Shown: piece by piece, positions 18,905 through 27,883 of the stretch
Layout of the letters: each line of letters starts with the position of its first letter
Position numbering within the stretch: position 1 is the stretch's first letter
Origin: Vibrio orientalis CIP 102891 = ATCC 33934
GTDB lineage: Bacteria; Pseudomonadota; Gammaproteobacteria; Enterobacterales; Vibrionaceae
Direction: 5' to 3'
DNA length: 64,000 bases
Assembly: GCF_000176235.1 (NCBI RefSeq)
Contig: NZ_ACZV01000004.1
Coordinates: forward strand, 806,001 to 870,000
Notes under the pieces: generated by a model
Databases searched by the model: none
The model's input: the letters and a program-made list of their open reading frames with translations, nothing else
Told to the model about the DNA's origin: nothing
Translations under genes and position numbers: made by a program

Positions 18905-20794
18905 ATGGAAGCAGAGCTACTGGAAATTAAAAACTTCCTTTCCCAACACCCTCCATTTGACGAACTAGAAGATGATGTCCTTAACTACGTGACTGAACAC
19001 GTAGAGATCTCCTACTATCGTGAAGATACTCCGGTCATCCACTTTGGGGATGAGATTCAGGATCTCTACATGGTGAGAAGCGGCGTCATTGAAGTCTATC
19101 GTCGTAAAGGCGAACTATACAACCGCCTTGATGAAGGTGCACTGTTTGGTCAGATGGGGCTGTTAACCAACAATAAAGTCCGTTTTCCTGCTAAAGCAAC
19201 CAAAGACAGCCTACTCTATTGTATTCCTGCAGACGTATTCCAGGAGCTGTACGACAATCATGAATCATTCGCCGATTTCGTCGAGGTAGAAGATAATGCA
19301 CGCCTGCGTCAGACGGTTTCAAATAGTAATGAACAAAATGATTTAACGACTTCTAAAGTACGCACGCTACTGACAACCGAAGCGCCATCGATTCCAAAAA
19401 CAGAGTCGATTCAAAATGCCGCAATCAAGATGGCCGAAGAGAACGTGTCGTCACTGCTCGTTATTGATCCAGAAGTGGCTGACGATGATGAAGATGACAA
19501 CAATCCTCTCGTCGGTATCATCACCGACAGAGATTTATGTACTCGTGTGCTCGCCCAAGGTTTAGATCCTAATGATGAAGTGTCCAGTGTAATGACCACC
19601 GAAGTCATTTCACTTGATCACAACGCGTACGTATATGAAGCTATGCTGACTATGCTGCGTTACAACGTACACCATCTTCCAGTGCTCAAAGACAAGCAAC
19701 CTATTGGTATTATTGAGGCGACCGATATCGTTCGCTATGAGTCTCAAAACTCACTGTTGCTAGTAAGTAGTATCTTCCAACAGCAATCCATCGAAGAGCT
19801 AGCGGCCTTATCGGAACAAGTTAAAGACAGTTTCGTCCGCCTTGTCAATGAAGACGCGAACTCTCACATGGTTGGCAGTGCAATGTCGGTTATCGGTAGA
19901 AGCTTCAAGCAACGCATTATCGAACTTGCAGAAGAGGAACTGGGTGAGCCCCCCGTCCCGTATTGTTTTGTTGCATTAGGTTCTATGGGGCGTGATGAAC
20001 AACTACTAGTCACAGACCAAGACAATGCCATTATTCTTGATAACACTTACGTCAAAGAAGAACACGATGCCTACTTCGCGAAACTGTCAGCACTTGTTTG
20101 TGATGGATTAGACAAATGTGGCTACACCTACTGTACCGGCGACATTATGGCAACAAACCCAGAGTGGCGTATGACTCGAACAGAATGGGAAGAGTGTTTC
20201 GCCGACTGGATTGATGATCCAAACCCTAAAGCGCTGCTCAACGCTTCTATCTTCTTTGACCTTGAGGGCGTTTATGGCCGCTTGAAATGGGCTGAGCAAC
20301 TCAATGGCTTCATCGTAAGACGAGCACGTAAAAACAACCGCTTCTTAGCTTGTTTAGCACGAAATGCGATGAACCGAACCCCTCCGCTCGGTTTCTTTAA
20401 AGACTTCGTGATGGAAAAAGATGGCCAGCACAAAAACTCCATCAACCTTAAACGCCGCGGTACTGCACCACTCGCCGATTTAATCCGCGTTCACGCTTTA
20501 GCTGTTGGCTCCCGCTCTAAGAACTCCTTTGAGCGATTAGATGATATTCATGAGGCAGGTATTCTGCCGAAAGGCAAAGCGCGTGATTTAAGCGATGCTC
20601 TTGAGTTTATTTCAATGGTTCGTATCAGGCACCAAGCCCTAGATGTCGAAAATGAAATTGAGCCCGATAACAACATCGAGCCAGAGAACCTCTCTGATTT
20701 CGAACGACGTAACCTGAAAGATGCCTTCCAAATTTTGAGTAATGCGCAAAACTTCTTAAAGTTCCGTTATCAAGCTAGCAATAACTTTAAGTGA
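18905..20794 (+). CDS. CNMP-binding/CBS/DUF294 nucleotidyltransferase-like protein
   Basis: 629 residues, cytoplasmic. Order: cyclic-nucleotide-binding-like domain (about 15-130), two CBS domains (about 148-285) that usually bind adenosine nucleotides, DUF294 nucleotidyltransferase (about 335-480) with ALGSMGRDEQ and TDQDNAI, and a helical DUF294 C-terminal domain to the end. Proteins of this type are often found with a DnaQ-like exonuclease, as here with an 7-base gap, and often near acetate-uptake genes in relatives. It probably senses nucleotides and modifies a partner or small molecule. The target is unknown. A second protein with the same catalytic domain lies at 6399-8960. Confidence 0.88.
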   Translation: MEAELLEIKNFLSQHPPFDELEDDVLNYVTEHVEISYYREDTPVIHFGDEIQDLYMVRSGVIEVYRRKGELYNRLDEGALFGQMGLLTNNKVRFPAKATKDSLLYCIPADVFQELYDNHESFADFVEVEDNARLRQTVSNSNEQNDLTTSKVRTLLTTEAPSIPKTESIQNAAIKMAEENVSSLLVIDPEVADDDEDDNNPLVGIITDRDLCTRVLAQGLDPNDEVSSVMTTEVISLDHNAYVYEAMLTMLRYNVHHLPVLKDKQPIGIIEATDIVRYESQNSLLLVSSIFQQQSIEELAALSEQVKDSFVRLVNEDANSHMVGSAMSVIGRSFKQRIIELAEEELGEPPVPYCFVALGSMGRDEQLLVTDQDNAIILDNTYVKEEHDAYFAKLSALVCDGLDKCGYTYCTGDIMATNPEWRMTRTEWEECFADWIDDPNPKALLNASIFFDLEGVYGRLKWAEQLNGFIVRRARKNNRFLACLARNAMNRTPPLGFFKDFVMEKDGQHKNSINLKRRGTAPLADLIRVHALAVGSRSKNSFERLDDIHEAGILPKGKARDLSDALEFISMVRIRHQALDVENEIEPDNNIEPENLSDFERRNLKDAFQILSNAQNFLKFRYQASNNFK

Positions 20795-20801
20795 GGCATG
20801 A

Positions 20802-21521
20802 ATGATTAATAAATTGATGTCGCCTCCCTCGATCGATTGGCCAGCCAAATTCAGTCGCAAGGTAGAAGTGATTAAGAATCCTAGCTTGAAACATTATTAC
20901 CAAGCAGGGGTGCCAGACCCGAACACGCCACTAGAGGATGTGCAGTTTCTTGCCATGGATTTTGAAACTACCGGGCTCGATTCCGATAACGATGACATTA
21001 TCACGATTGGTACCGTTCCTTTTAACCTTAATCGTATCTTTATCAACCAAGCGCAGCATTGGACAGTACGACCGCGTAAACAACTGGCCGAAGAATCGGT
21101 GGTTATCCACGGTATTACTCACTCTGACGTGCTCGATGCCCCCGATCTTTCTGGAATTTACGAGCAAGTATTAGAGCAGATGTCAGGTAAAATCATGGTT
21201 GTGCATTATCAGCGCATTGAGCGAGAATTTTTTGATAAAGCTTTGATGGCGAGAATTAAGGAAGGGATAGAGTTTCCCGTCGTTGATACCATGCATATCG
21301 AGACACAACTGCAGCAGAAACAAAGTGGTGGACTGTTTAACAAAATACTTGGTAAGAAGCCCGCTTCCGTTCGTCTTGGCGCAAGCCGATCACGTTATGG
21401 TTTGCCCCAATATACACCCCATCATGCGCTGACAGACGCGGTTGCAACGGCGGAATTGCTTCAAGCACAACTCGCCCATCACTACGAACGAAAAATGCCA
21501 ATTGGCAAACTTTGGATTTAG
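20802..21521 (+). CDS. DnaQ-like 3'-5' exonuclease
   Basis: 239 residues. The DEDD exonuclease motifs are visible: AMDFETTGLD (Exo I), VHYQRIEREFFD (Exo II, with the acidic residue of HxxxxEREF) and HHALTDAVATAELL (Exo III, DEDDh type). This resembles the proofreading epsilon subunit of DNA polymerase III, but it is not the housekeeping dnaQ. It follows the CNMP/CBS/DUF294 gene by 7 bases and is surely co-transcribed. Its substrate is unknown; the pairing suggests the two act together. Confidence 0.88.
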   Translation: MINKLMSPPSIDWPAKFSRKVEVIKNPSLKHYYQAGVPDPNTPLEDVQFLAMDFETTGLDSDNDDIITIGTVPFNLNRIFINQAQHWTVRPRKQLAEESVVIHGITHSDVLDAPDLSGIYEQVLEQMSGKIMVVHYQRIEREFFDKALMARIKEGIEFPVVDTMHIETQLQQKQSGGLFNKILGKKPASVRLGASRSRYGLPQYTPHHALTDAVATAELLQAQLAHHYERKMPIGKLWI

Positions 21522-21535
21522 GTGGACTCTCTCAA

Positions 21536-21586
21536 TCAGCCTAGATGGCGCGCAGAGCGAAGCTCCTGTACGGCTACCTAGGCTGA
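21536..21586. repeat. Intergenic inverted repeat with internal hairpin
   Basis: TCAGCCTAG and CTAGGCTGA are perfect complements enclosing 33 bases that contain GAGC-GAA-GCTC. The element has no T run on either strand, so it is not a usual terminator. It may be a REP-like unit or a structured 3' end of the exonuclease transcript. Confidence 0.6.
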
Positions 21587-21699
21587 ACTCTTATTCCGAA
21601 TAAATCACTCTGACCTCATCAATATCTTACCAATTTCTGACTAAGGCAATCTCCCCCTCGCTACTATAAAGGCTTCCGCATCGACTTAAGGTAGCGACA

Positions 21700-22161
21700 A
21701 TGAAAAAGGCCCTATTATTCATCACTAGTGCAGTATTTATCTTGGCAGGCTGTCAGGATGAGCAAACACCCTCAGCGAATGAAACACAGCAAGCCGCGGC
21801 GGTAGCGTCTGCCGTTGAAGTTGGGAGCAATGATGGACACAGCGCTAATACTGCCCTTGATTGGAATGGAACTTATATCGGCACTCTTCCTTGTGCTGAC
21901 TGCCAAGGTATCGAGACAAAAATCACGCTTAATCACGATGGCAGCTACAGTATCCAGCAAGCCTATCTCGGTAAAGAAAATGGCACTTTTGAATCACAAG
22001 GTCAGCTAAGCTGGAACGATCAAGGCAATACCATCACACTAGAAAATGAAAGTGGCGCTAACCACTATTTTGTCGGCGAAAATATCCTATTTATGCTCGA
22101 CATGAATGGGGAACGCATTCAAGGTGATCTAGCACAGCATTACCAACTTCGTAAGCAATAG
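21700..22161 (+). CDS. NlpE-type copper-resistance/stress lipoprotein
   Basis: 153 residues. The signal peptide ends in the lipobox LAGC (Cys at 18), so this is a lipoprotein. The mature part has the NlpE N-terminal core: WNGTYIGTLPCADCQGIETKITL, split by the CxxC pair typical of the family, and a SYSIQQAYLGKENGTFESQG strand region. E. coli NlpE senses surface contact and failed lipoprotein or copper handling through the Cpx system. This protein lacks the second NlpE domain, so only the N-terminal domain function can be assumed. Confidence 0.85.
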   Translation: MKKALLFITSAVFILAGCQDEQTPSANETQQAAAVASAVEVGSNDGHSANTALDWNGTYIGTLPCADCQGIETKITLNHDGSYSIQQAYLGKENGTFESQGQLSWNDQGNTITLENESGANHYFVGENILFMLDMNGERIQGDLAQHYQLRKQ

Positions 22162-22171
22162 TGATGAATTG

Positions 22172-22198
22172 AAAAGGAGCCAATGATAGGCTCCTTTT
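22172..22198 (+). terminator. Intrinsic terminator after the NlpE-like gene
   Basis: AAAAGGAGCC pairs perfectly with GGCTCCTTTT. It sits between convergent genes and has T runs on both strands, so it can act in both directions. Confidence 0.85.
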
Positions 22199-22219
22199 TA
22201 TAGCTTCATCATCAACACG

Positions 22220-23080
22220 TTATTGAAAATACGCACGAAACATTTCAATCAGTACTTTGACCTTATTCGGCAAGAACAACGCAGATGGGTAAATTAAAGT
22301 CAGATGCTGTTTTGGATGCGTAAACTGCGGAAGCACTTCAACTAAACTGCCCTCTTTGAGCGCTGGCATTGAATGAACTTGGGGTAATAATGCGATGCCA
22401 TTTCCCGCAATTGCCATCGAACGCAATAGATTCAAATCATCCGATTTAAGTGCCGCGCTAAGGTTCGGGCCTAATAAAGCAACATTATAACGATTAGTCA
22501 GTAAACGATGCTGCTGCAAATCTTCAATCGTTTCGATCGTAGGGTGCGAATCTAAATAGCTCTGAGAAGCAACAAAGTGGCTACGATATGGCAGCAAGCT
22601 AAACTGCACATAGCTATCATCTGTCACTTTAACAACACTAGGTAACAGTTGTAGATCAAAAGCCTGGCGCCGAAGATCAACACTCTCTTGGTGGCTTTCA
22701 ATCTCGATGGTGATATCTGGAAAGCGCCGCGTGTATTCATTAATAATGGCATTGAACGCCGCAGAGCTCATTAACGCTGATGGGATCGCTAGTCTCACTT
22801 TGCCAGCGTGCTCGTTTTGATGCTCTTTCATCACGCTCAAACCTTGCTGCAATTGCTCGACTGGCTTTTCAACCAACTCAAACAGTCGGTTGCCATGCTC
22901 CGTCAATTCGATCGTTCGCGTCGTTCGAATCAGTAACTGGCACCCCAACGCTTTTTCTAGCTCTTGCAATCGACGGCTCACTTTAGACCGCTGCATATCA
23001 TTGGCCGCTGCGGCAGCACTAATACCACCATGCACTACAGTTTGGCTAAACAAATGGATATCATCAAGACTTACGCTCAT
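22220..23080 (-). CDS. LysR-family transcriptional regulator
   Basis: 286 residues. The N-terminal winged helix (about 4-62; LFSQTVVHGGISAAAAAN, SKVSRRLQELEKALGCQLL, TEHGNRLF) is followed by a periplasmic-binding-type effector domain (about 90-285). It is divergent from an HlyD/DUF2955 efflux pair, and such regulators usually control the divergent operon. The 102-base gap holds a GGTCAC/GTGACC inverted repeat. Confidence 0.92.
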   Translation of the reverse strand: MSVSLDDIHLFSQTVVHGGISAAAAANDMQRSKVSRRLQELEKALGCQLLIRTTRTIELTEHGNRLFELVEKPVEQLQQGLSVMKEHQNEHAGKVRLAIPSALMSSAAFNAIINEYTRRFPDITIEIESHQESVDLRRQAFDLQLLPSVVKVTDDSYVQFSLLPYRSHFVASQSYLDSHPTIETIEDLQQHRLLTNRYNVALLGPNLSAALKSDDLNLLRSMAIAGNGIALLPQVHSMPALKEGSLVEVLPQFTHPKQHLTLIYPSALFLPNKVKVLIEMFRAYFQ

Positions 23081-23093
23081 TGTCCTACTTTTA

Positions 23094-23148
23094 GGTCACT
23101 CATGTTAGTATCACCATTCTACTGAAATGTGACCAAGTTCTCTATAAT
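23094..23148 (+). promoter_or_regulatory. Candidate operator and promoter of the efflux pair
   Basis: GGTCAC (23094-23099) and GTGACC (23129-23134) are inverted half-sites 29 bases apart. TATAAT at 23143-23148 is a consensus -10 box pointing to the efflux genes. Binding by the divergent LysR protein is inferred. Confidence 0.4.
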
Positions 23149-23182
23149 TCTCTTCTCTTTGTACAATATATCGGAAACTAAC

Positions 23183-24247
23183 ATGACGGCTGATCACAAA
23201 TTCAAGCGTTGGATGAGAACACTAATTGTCCTATTCATTGCTCTATTTTTCTACATCACAACTGCTGATCGCCATGCCCCCATCACAACAGAAGGTCGAG
23301 TCCAAGGCTATGTGGTGCAGTTAGCGCCTGAAGTGTCGGGTAAAGTCACCGATATTTTCGTCGCAAATAATCAGCAGGTCAGCGAAGGCGACGTGCTATT
23401 TCAAGTCGATGCGCATAAATATCAAATTGCTCTCCAACAAGCTGAGCTCTCACTTCAATCTGCTTATGAGAAAGAAGCGACACTCTATTCTCAACGTGAA
23501 GCTGCACTGGCGAACATTACCCGTGCTCAAGCGACTTACGACAACGCTCATCGTGAGTACGCTCGTTTACAAAAGCTCTCAAAGCAAAAAGTCATCTCTC
23601 AATCAAATTTAGATGCCGCGTATGCGCAAAACCAAGTTGCCCGTGCGGCACTTAAGGCAGAAAAACAGAGTTTGAAAGTGATTGAGGCACAACTGGGCGA
23701 GTCAGTAGGTCAAAGTACCGCGGTTCGCCTCGCTAAAAATGGATTGGAAAAAGCGCAACTTGATGTCAGCAACACTAAAGTGATTGCGCCAAGTGATGGT
23801 GTTATTACCAACTTACAGCTTGAAATAGGCAGCATGGCCAACATCAATATGCCGATTATCACCTTTGTTCCAACAGGTTCGTTGTGGGTAACCGCGGATT
23901 TTCGAGAAAAATCGGTCGCAAAGCTATCTGATGACTATCGAGCGGTGGTGGCCTTTGATGCTTACCCTGGTGAGACGTATCCATTTGACATAGCAAGCCA
24001 AGATTATGGGGTATTAACAGCCCAACAAACGCCTAATGGTGCGCTAACAAAAGTCGAAGTAAACAATCGCTGGGTGCGAGATGCACAGCGCACACGCATC
24101 AACCTAGACAGCGAAGCGGCTTTACCATCAGCACTGTTCATAGGATCTCGTGCGACTATCGTTTTGTACCCAGAGAGTAATCCATTTTGGCATTTCATGG
24201 CTGAGGTACAAATTCATATCGCAAGCTGGTTCCACTTCATCTACTAG
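23183..24247 (+). CDS. HlyD/EmrA-family membrane fusion protein
   Basis: 354 residues from the ATG at 23183. A GTG at 23129 would add 18 residues that look like non-coding DNA. One N-terminal membrane segment (about 12-30) is followed by a biotinyl-lipoyl half (VQLAPEVSGKVTDIFV, NQQVSEGDVLFQVD), a coiled-coil hairpin (about 80-190), the second half-lipoyl motif (VIAPSDGVITNL) and a beta-barrel part. Such adaptors bridge an inner-membrane pump to the outer membrane. It is followed at 9 bases by a DUF2955 membrane protein, its likely pump partner. Confidence 0.9.
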   Translation: MTADHKFKRWMRTLIVLFIALFFYITTADRHAPITTEGRVQGYVVQLAPEVSGKVTDIFVANNQQVSEGDVLFQVDAHKYQIALQQAELSLQSAYEKEATLYSQREAALANITRAQATYDNAHREYARLQKLSKQKVISQSNLDAAYAQNQVARAALKAEKQSLKVIEAQLGESVGQSTAVRLAKNGLEKAQLDVSNTKVIAPSDGVITNLQLEIGSMANINMPIITFVPTGSLWVTADFREKSVAKLSDDYRAVVAFDAYPGETYPFDIASQDYGVLTAQQTPNGALTKVEVNNRWVRDAQRTRINLDSEAALPSALFIGSRATIVLYPESNPFWHFMAEVQIHIASWFHFIY

Positions 24248-24256
24248 GGGTCGTTC

Positions 24257-25279
24257 ATGAAAGCGATGAGAATTTGGTTCGGTTGCTCATTTGGCCTAGC
24301 ACTCAGCATGGTGTTTGGTTGGTCTTACGGCTTCTTTGCGATGATGTTGCCATTATTTGTCTTGGGTCGTATGGATCACTTCCACTGGCCATTGTTACTA
24401 ATGGTCTGTTTATCCGCGCTTTGGACCACATTACAAGCAACCTTTATACTTGAGTATTTACAATTCCACCCGAGTTTAATGCTTGTTGCTGTGGGCATAA
24501 TGATGTTGTTCAAATGCATCGCTATGATGAACCCGAAAACTTATCTATTTGGCTATATGGGTCTGTTAGTCGGCTCTATCGTACTCAATTTCGCCAGCTA
24601 TGACTTTATCGACATAGAAGAGTTTAACGTCAATTTATGGGTTATTACCTTAGGCAATATTGTTGTTTGTGCCCTTGCCTACTGGCTGTTCCCAGAACCA
24701 GAGTCTGCTATTCAGCAACAAGAGGTGAGCACCCCAGTTAAAAGCGATATCGATTATATTAGCCAAGTTGCGATGGGCTGGGTGGTGGCAATGGCGGCTT
24801 TCGTGGTCTTCCAAGTCGCCGATCTTTATGACTCGCTTTCGGCGCAGGCTTCCATTTTGATCATTCTTACACCGATGACGTTGGCCGGTTCGTTAGCGAT
24901 GGCAAAAATTCGTATCATTGGTACAGCATTAGGCTGTCTTGCCGGCATGCTAGTGCAGTTAATATTAGGCAACTGGTTCAGTCACGGTTTGCTCTTTTGG
25001 TTGGCCGTGACAATTGCTATGGCACCGTTCTGCTTATGGCTCACTAAAGGCCAAGCGAAAGCCGCAATCGCGTTTTCAGCCATGTCTGCTTTAGCGGTAC
25101 CTCTAACAACCTCACTTGTACCAGAACAAAAAGACGCGTTCTTTTCGATTTTATATCGATTCAGTTCTATCTTTGTTGCGGTAACCCTAACCACGCTTGT
25201 GATGTGGGTGGTTCACCACGGAATACGTTGGTACCTATTAAACCATCGAGATCTAACGACAAGTCAACACTCAGCATGA
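24257..25279 (+). CDS. DUF2955 (FUSC-like) inner-membrane protein, putative efflux pump
   Basis: 340 residues with about ten membrane segments in two blocks (about 5-155 and 175-320) separated by a charged loop. Sequence and context fit DUF2955, a relative of the aromatic acid exporter/FUSC group that is regularly paired with an HlyD adaptor. The probable role is export of a small organic compound or xenobiotic across the envelope together with the preceding gene. The start ATG has AGGGG nine bases before it. Confidence 0.8.
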   Translation: MKAMRIWFGCSFGLALSMVFGWSYGFFAMMLPLFVLGRMDHFHWPLLLMVCLSALWTTLQATFILEYLQFHPSLMLVAVGIMMLFKCIAMMNPKTYLFGYMGLLVGSIVLNFASYDFIDIEEFNVNLWVITLGNIVVCALAYWLFPEPESAIQQQEVSTPVKSDIDYISQVAMGWVVAMAAFVVFQVADLYDSLSAQASILIILTPMTLAGSLAMAKIRIIGTALGCLAGMLVQLILGNWFSHGLLFWLAVTIAMAPFCLWLTKGQAKAAIAFSAMSALAVPLTTSLVPEQKDAFFSILYRFSSIFVAVTLTTLVMWVVHHGIRWYLLNHRDLTTSQHSA

Positions 25280-25317
25280 TCAGACTTATTTCACTTACGA
25301 TGTCTGAAAACGCGTAA

Positions 25318-25351
25318 TAAAAAGAGCCAGTCAGGAAAACTGACTGGCTCT
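25318..25351 (-). terminator. Intrinsic terminator after the BCCT gene
   Basis: AGAGCCAGTCAG and CTGACTGGCTCT form a perfect 12-bp stem with the loop GAAAA. The T run is on the minus strand, so it serves the carrier gene ending at 25377 and perhaps also stops the efflux operon. Confidence 0.88.
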
Positions 25352-25376
25352 AAGCGTATTAGATATGTCTTTTAGA

Positions 25377-26948
25377 TTAACGACGTTCTGTGCGCATACC
25401 TAAAATTAAGCTAACACACATCAGCAGTAGAACAATCGTAAACGGTAGTGCGGTAGAAATCGCACCGGCTTGCAATGCTTGTACTGCTTCTGAACCACCA
25501 ATCCAAAGAAGCGCAACTGCAATGGCACCTTCCATGAATGCCCAGAAAACACGTTGAATCACTGGTGCATCAACTTTACCACCCGCGGTAATACTATCAA
25601 TAACTAGCGAGCCAGAGTCCGATGACGTAATGAAGAATACCAACACTAGAATAACCGCAATGATTGATAGTATTGAGCCAAATGGCAATACATCAAACAT
25701 TTGGAACATTGCTAGTGACACGTCCGTTAAGCCTTCTGAACCTAACTGACCAACACCATTCATAACCTGCTCAATCGCCATACCACCGAATGTAGACATC
25801 CAAAGTACGGTTACAGCCGTTGGTACTAGAAGAACTGCTGTGATGAACTCACGTACAGTACGACCTTTAGAAACGCGCGCAATAAACATACCCACGAATG
25901 GTGACCAAGAGATCCACCAAGCCCAGTAGAAGACAGTCCAACCTTGGAACCAAGCTTCATCTTCACGGCCATGCGGGTTACTTAAAGGAATTAAGTTTTC
26001 AATGTACGACATTAGTGTCGTACCAATGTTACCAAGCACAATCGCGTAGCCAATCAACGCAACTAAGATCAGCAGTAAGAAGGCCACGATCATGTTGATG
26101 TTACTGATCACTTTTACGCCGCCATCAATACCACGGAGTACTGAAACAACAGCTAGCAGCGTCACTACCGTGATAACGATAATCTGTAAACCAAGACCTG
26201 ATTCAATACCAAATACATGGTGAATACCACTCGCAGCCTGCTGCGCACCTAAACCTAGCGACGTCGCAAGACCGAATAGTGTTGCAAGTACTGCCAAAAT
26301 ATCAACGATGTGACCAGCCCAGCCCCAAGCGCGGTCGCCAAGTATTGGATAGAAAATTGAACGGATTGAAAGTGGTAGGCCTTTATTGTAAGCAAAGAAT
26401 GCTAATGACAGTGCGACTACACCATAAATTGCCCAAGGGTGTAGACCCCAGTGATACATGGTTGCACCAAGTGCCAACTTAGCCGCTTCAGGAGTATTCG
26501 CTTCAACACCCAGTGGCGTTTCATACCAACCAGTGAAGTAAGCGACAGGCTCTGCAACACTCCAGAACATTAGACCGATACCCATACCCGCTGCAAACAG
26601 CATCGATAACCATGATACGTATGAGTAATCGGCTGTCGCATCTGTACCACCAAGGCGAATTTTGCCTAGTGGCGAAACGATCAAACCTAAACAGAAGATA
26701 ACAAATATGTTACCAGACCATATGAATAACCAGTCAAAGCTACCTATGATTTGCCATTTGATACCATCTAACGTCGCTTTCGCTGACTCAGCATCCATAA
26801 CCAAAACGGCGATTAAGAAAACTGCTATTAGACCTGCACTCCATCCGAATACCGGATTATGCACGTCAAATCCCCACTTCTGTACGTTATCTTGACCAAT
26901 TGTATAATCGGTGCTGTCGATACTGTACTTGTCTATGCCTTTAGTCAT
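25377..26948 (-). CDS. BCCT-family compatible-solute carrier, bccT3/OpuD type
   Basis: 523 residues with 12 membrane segments. The signature region is present: WGWAGHIVDILAVLATLFGLATSLGLG (split over TM4) and FYWAWWISWSPFVGMFIARVSKGRT (TM8 and following loop), whose Trp residues bind trimethylammonium compounds. BCCT carriers take up glycine betaine, choline, carnitine or DMSP with Na+. The gene is divergent from a CosR-type regulator, the same arrangement I recall for VC1279/VC1278 in V. cholerae and bccT3/cosR in V. parahaemolyticus. Repression at low salt is therefore expected. Confidence 0.9.
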   Translation of the reverse strand: MTKGIDKYSIDSTDYTIGQDNVQKWGFDVHNPVFGWSAGLIAVFLIAVLVMDAESAKATLDGIKWQIIGSFDWLFIWSGNIFVIFCLGLIVSPLGKIRLGGTDATADYSYVSWLSMLFAAGMGIGLMFWSVAEPVAYFTGWYETPLGVEANTPEAAKLALGATMYHWGLHPWAIYGVVALSLAFFAYNKGLPLSIRSIFYPILGDRAWGWAGHIVDILAVLATLFGLATSLGLGAQQAASGIHHVFGIESGLGLQIIVITVVTLLAVVSVLRGIDGGVKVISNINMIVAFLLLILVALIGYAIVLGNIGTTLMSYIENLIPLSNPHGREDEAWFQGWTVFYWAWWISWSPFVGMFIARVSKGRTVREFITAVLLVPTAVTVLWMSTFGGMAIEQVMNGVGQLGSEGLTDVSLAMFQMFDVLPFGSILSIIAVILVLVFFITSSDSGSLVIDSITAGGKVDAPVIQRVFWAFMEGAIAVALLWIGGSEAVQALQAGAISTALPFTIVLLLMCVSLILGMRTERR

Positions 26949-27315
26949 CGTTCCTCTCTAGCATTTTTCCTGTTTGAGTATCAGCCTTCAATAGACAAAT
27001 CATTAGAGCTGAAAATGATTATCTAAATGTAATAACCTGATACACCTCTCATTATTGTACGCTCATTGTCGTATTGTTCCAGTAATAAGCTGTTTTTTCG
27101 CCATATTTAAGAAAATCGCCACACCAGTGATTGAATAATCAACAATGCGTTATACACTATTCCAACAATAACGTTCGTGTTCTAAGTAAGTTTAACGAAC
27201 TACATACCAATCAGGTGCCCATTAACCACAAATTTGTTTTGTGTGAGGCTTTTTTTCATCATCTATTTGATGTATTTTCGCCTACTTCTCATCACTAATT
27301 CATAAAGGAACCGCA
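26949..27315. other. Shared control region of the BCCT and cosR genes
   Basis: 367 bases between divergent starts. By analogy with Vibrio CosR systems it should contain CosR operators for both genes. I cannot point to one clear palindrome. Confidence 0.5.
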
Positions 27316-27792
27316 TTGGAAAAGCACGAAGAAGTCCTTATATCGATTCGCCAAATCATTCGAGCAATCGACCTACACTCTAAAAAGTTAAGTAAAGAGT
27401 CAGGATTGACAGGCCCACAGCTTATATTGATGCGCTCGATCCGTGAGTTAGGGGAAGTCACTATTCGACAGTTATCTGACCATACAAATATGAGCCAAGC
27501 GACCGCAACCACTATCCTAGATCGCTTAGAGCGTAACGGGTTAGTTCAGCGTGTTCGCAGCAGTAAAGATAAGCGCAAAGTCCATGCCTACCTTACCGAG
27601 CAAGGCCAAGAATTGCTAAATAGCGCTCCAACACCGTTGCAGCAAAGCTTTATTACTAAGTTCCAACGACTCGAAGAGTGGGAGCAGTCTCTATTGCTTT
27701 CGTCAGTACAGCGCATCTCATCAATGATGAACGCCGAAGACATCGACGTGGCTCCGGTGCTAGAGCTAGGCAGTATTACTAAGCCCGAGTAG
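27316..27792 (+). CDS. cosR: MarR-family regulator of compatible solutes (CosR)
   Basis: 158 residues, starting with TTG at 27316, eight bases after AAAGGA. The MarR winged helix is at about 30-115 (LTGPQLILMRSIRE, VTIRQLSDHTNMSQATATTI, DRLERNGLVQRVRSSKDKR). CosR represses ectoine and betaine synthesis and uptake genes in Vibrio at low salinity. The divergent BCCT gene supports this name. Confusion with other MarR proteins is possible, but length, start and context all agree. Confidence 0.82.
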   Translation: MEKHEEVLISIRQIIRAIDLHSKKLSKESGLTGPQLILMRSIRELGEVTIRQLSDHTNMSQATATTILDRLERNGLVQRVRSSKDKRKVHAYLTEQGQELLNSAPTPLQQSFITKFQRLEEWEQSLLLSSVQRISSMMNAEDIDVAPVLELGSITKPE

Positions 27793-27883
27793 TCCTATAG
27801 TTTATTTGCCTAACTGTGTTTTTACGCTTACGTTTATTTAGGTAACAGCCCTCTTTGTTCCACGCGCTAAAAAGGCGTCATGA

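Noticed and set aside
27821..27836. TTTACGCTTACGTTTA before the diguanylate cyclase, similar to the etf operator
   Set aside because: It differs from the etf site at three of sixteen positions and loses the second half-site, so it is not a convincing member.
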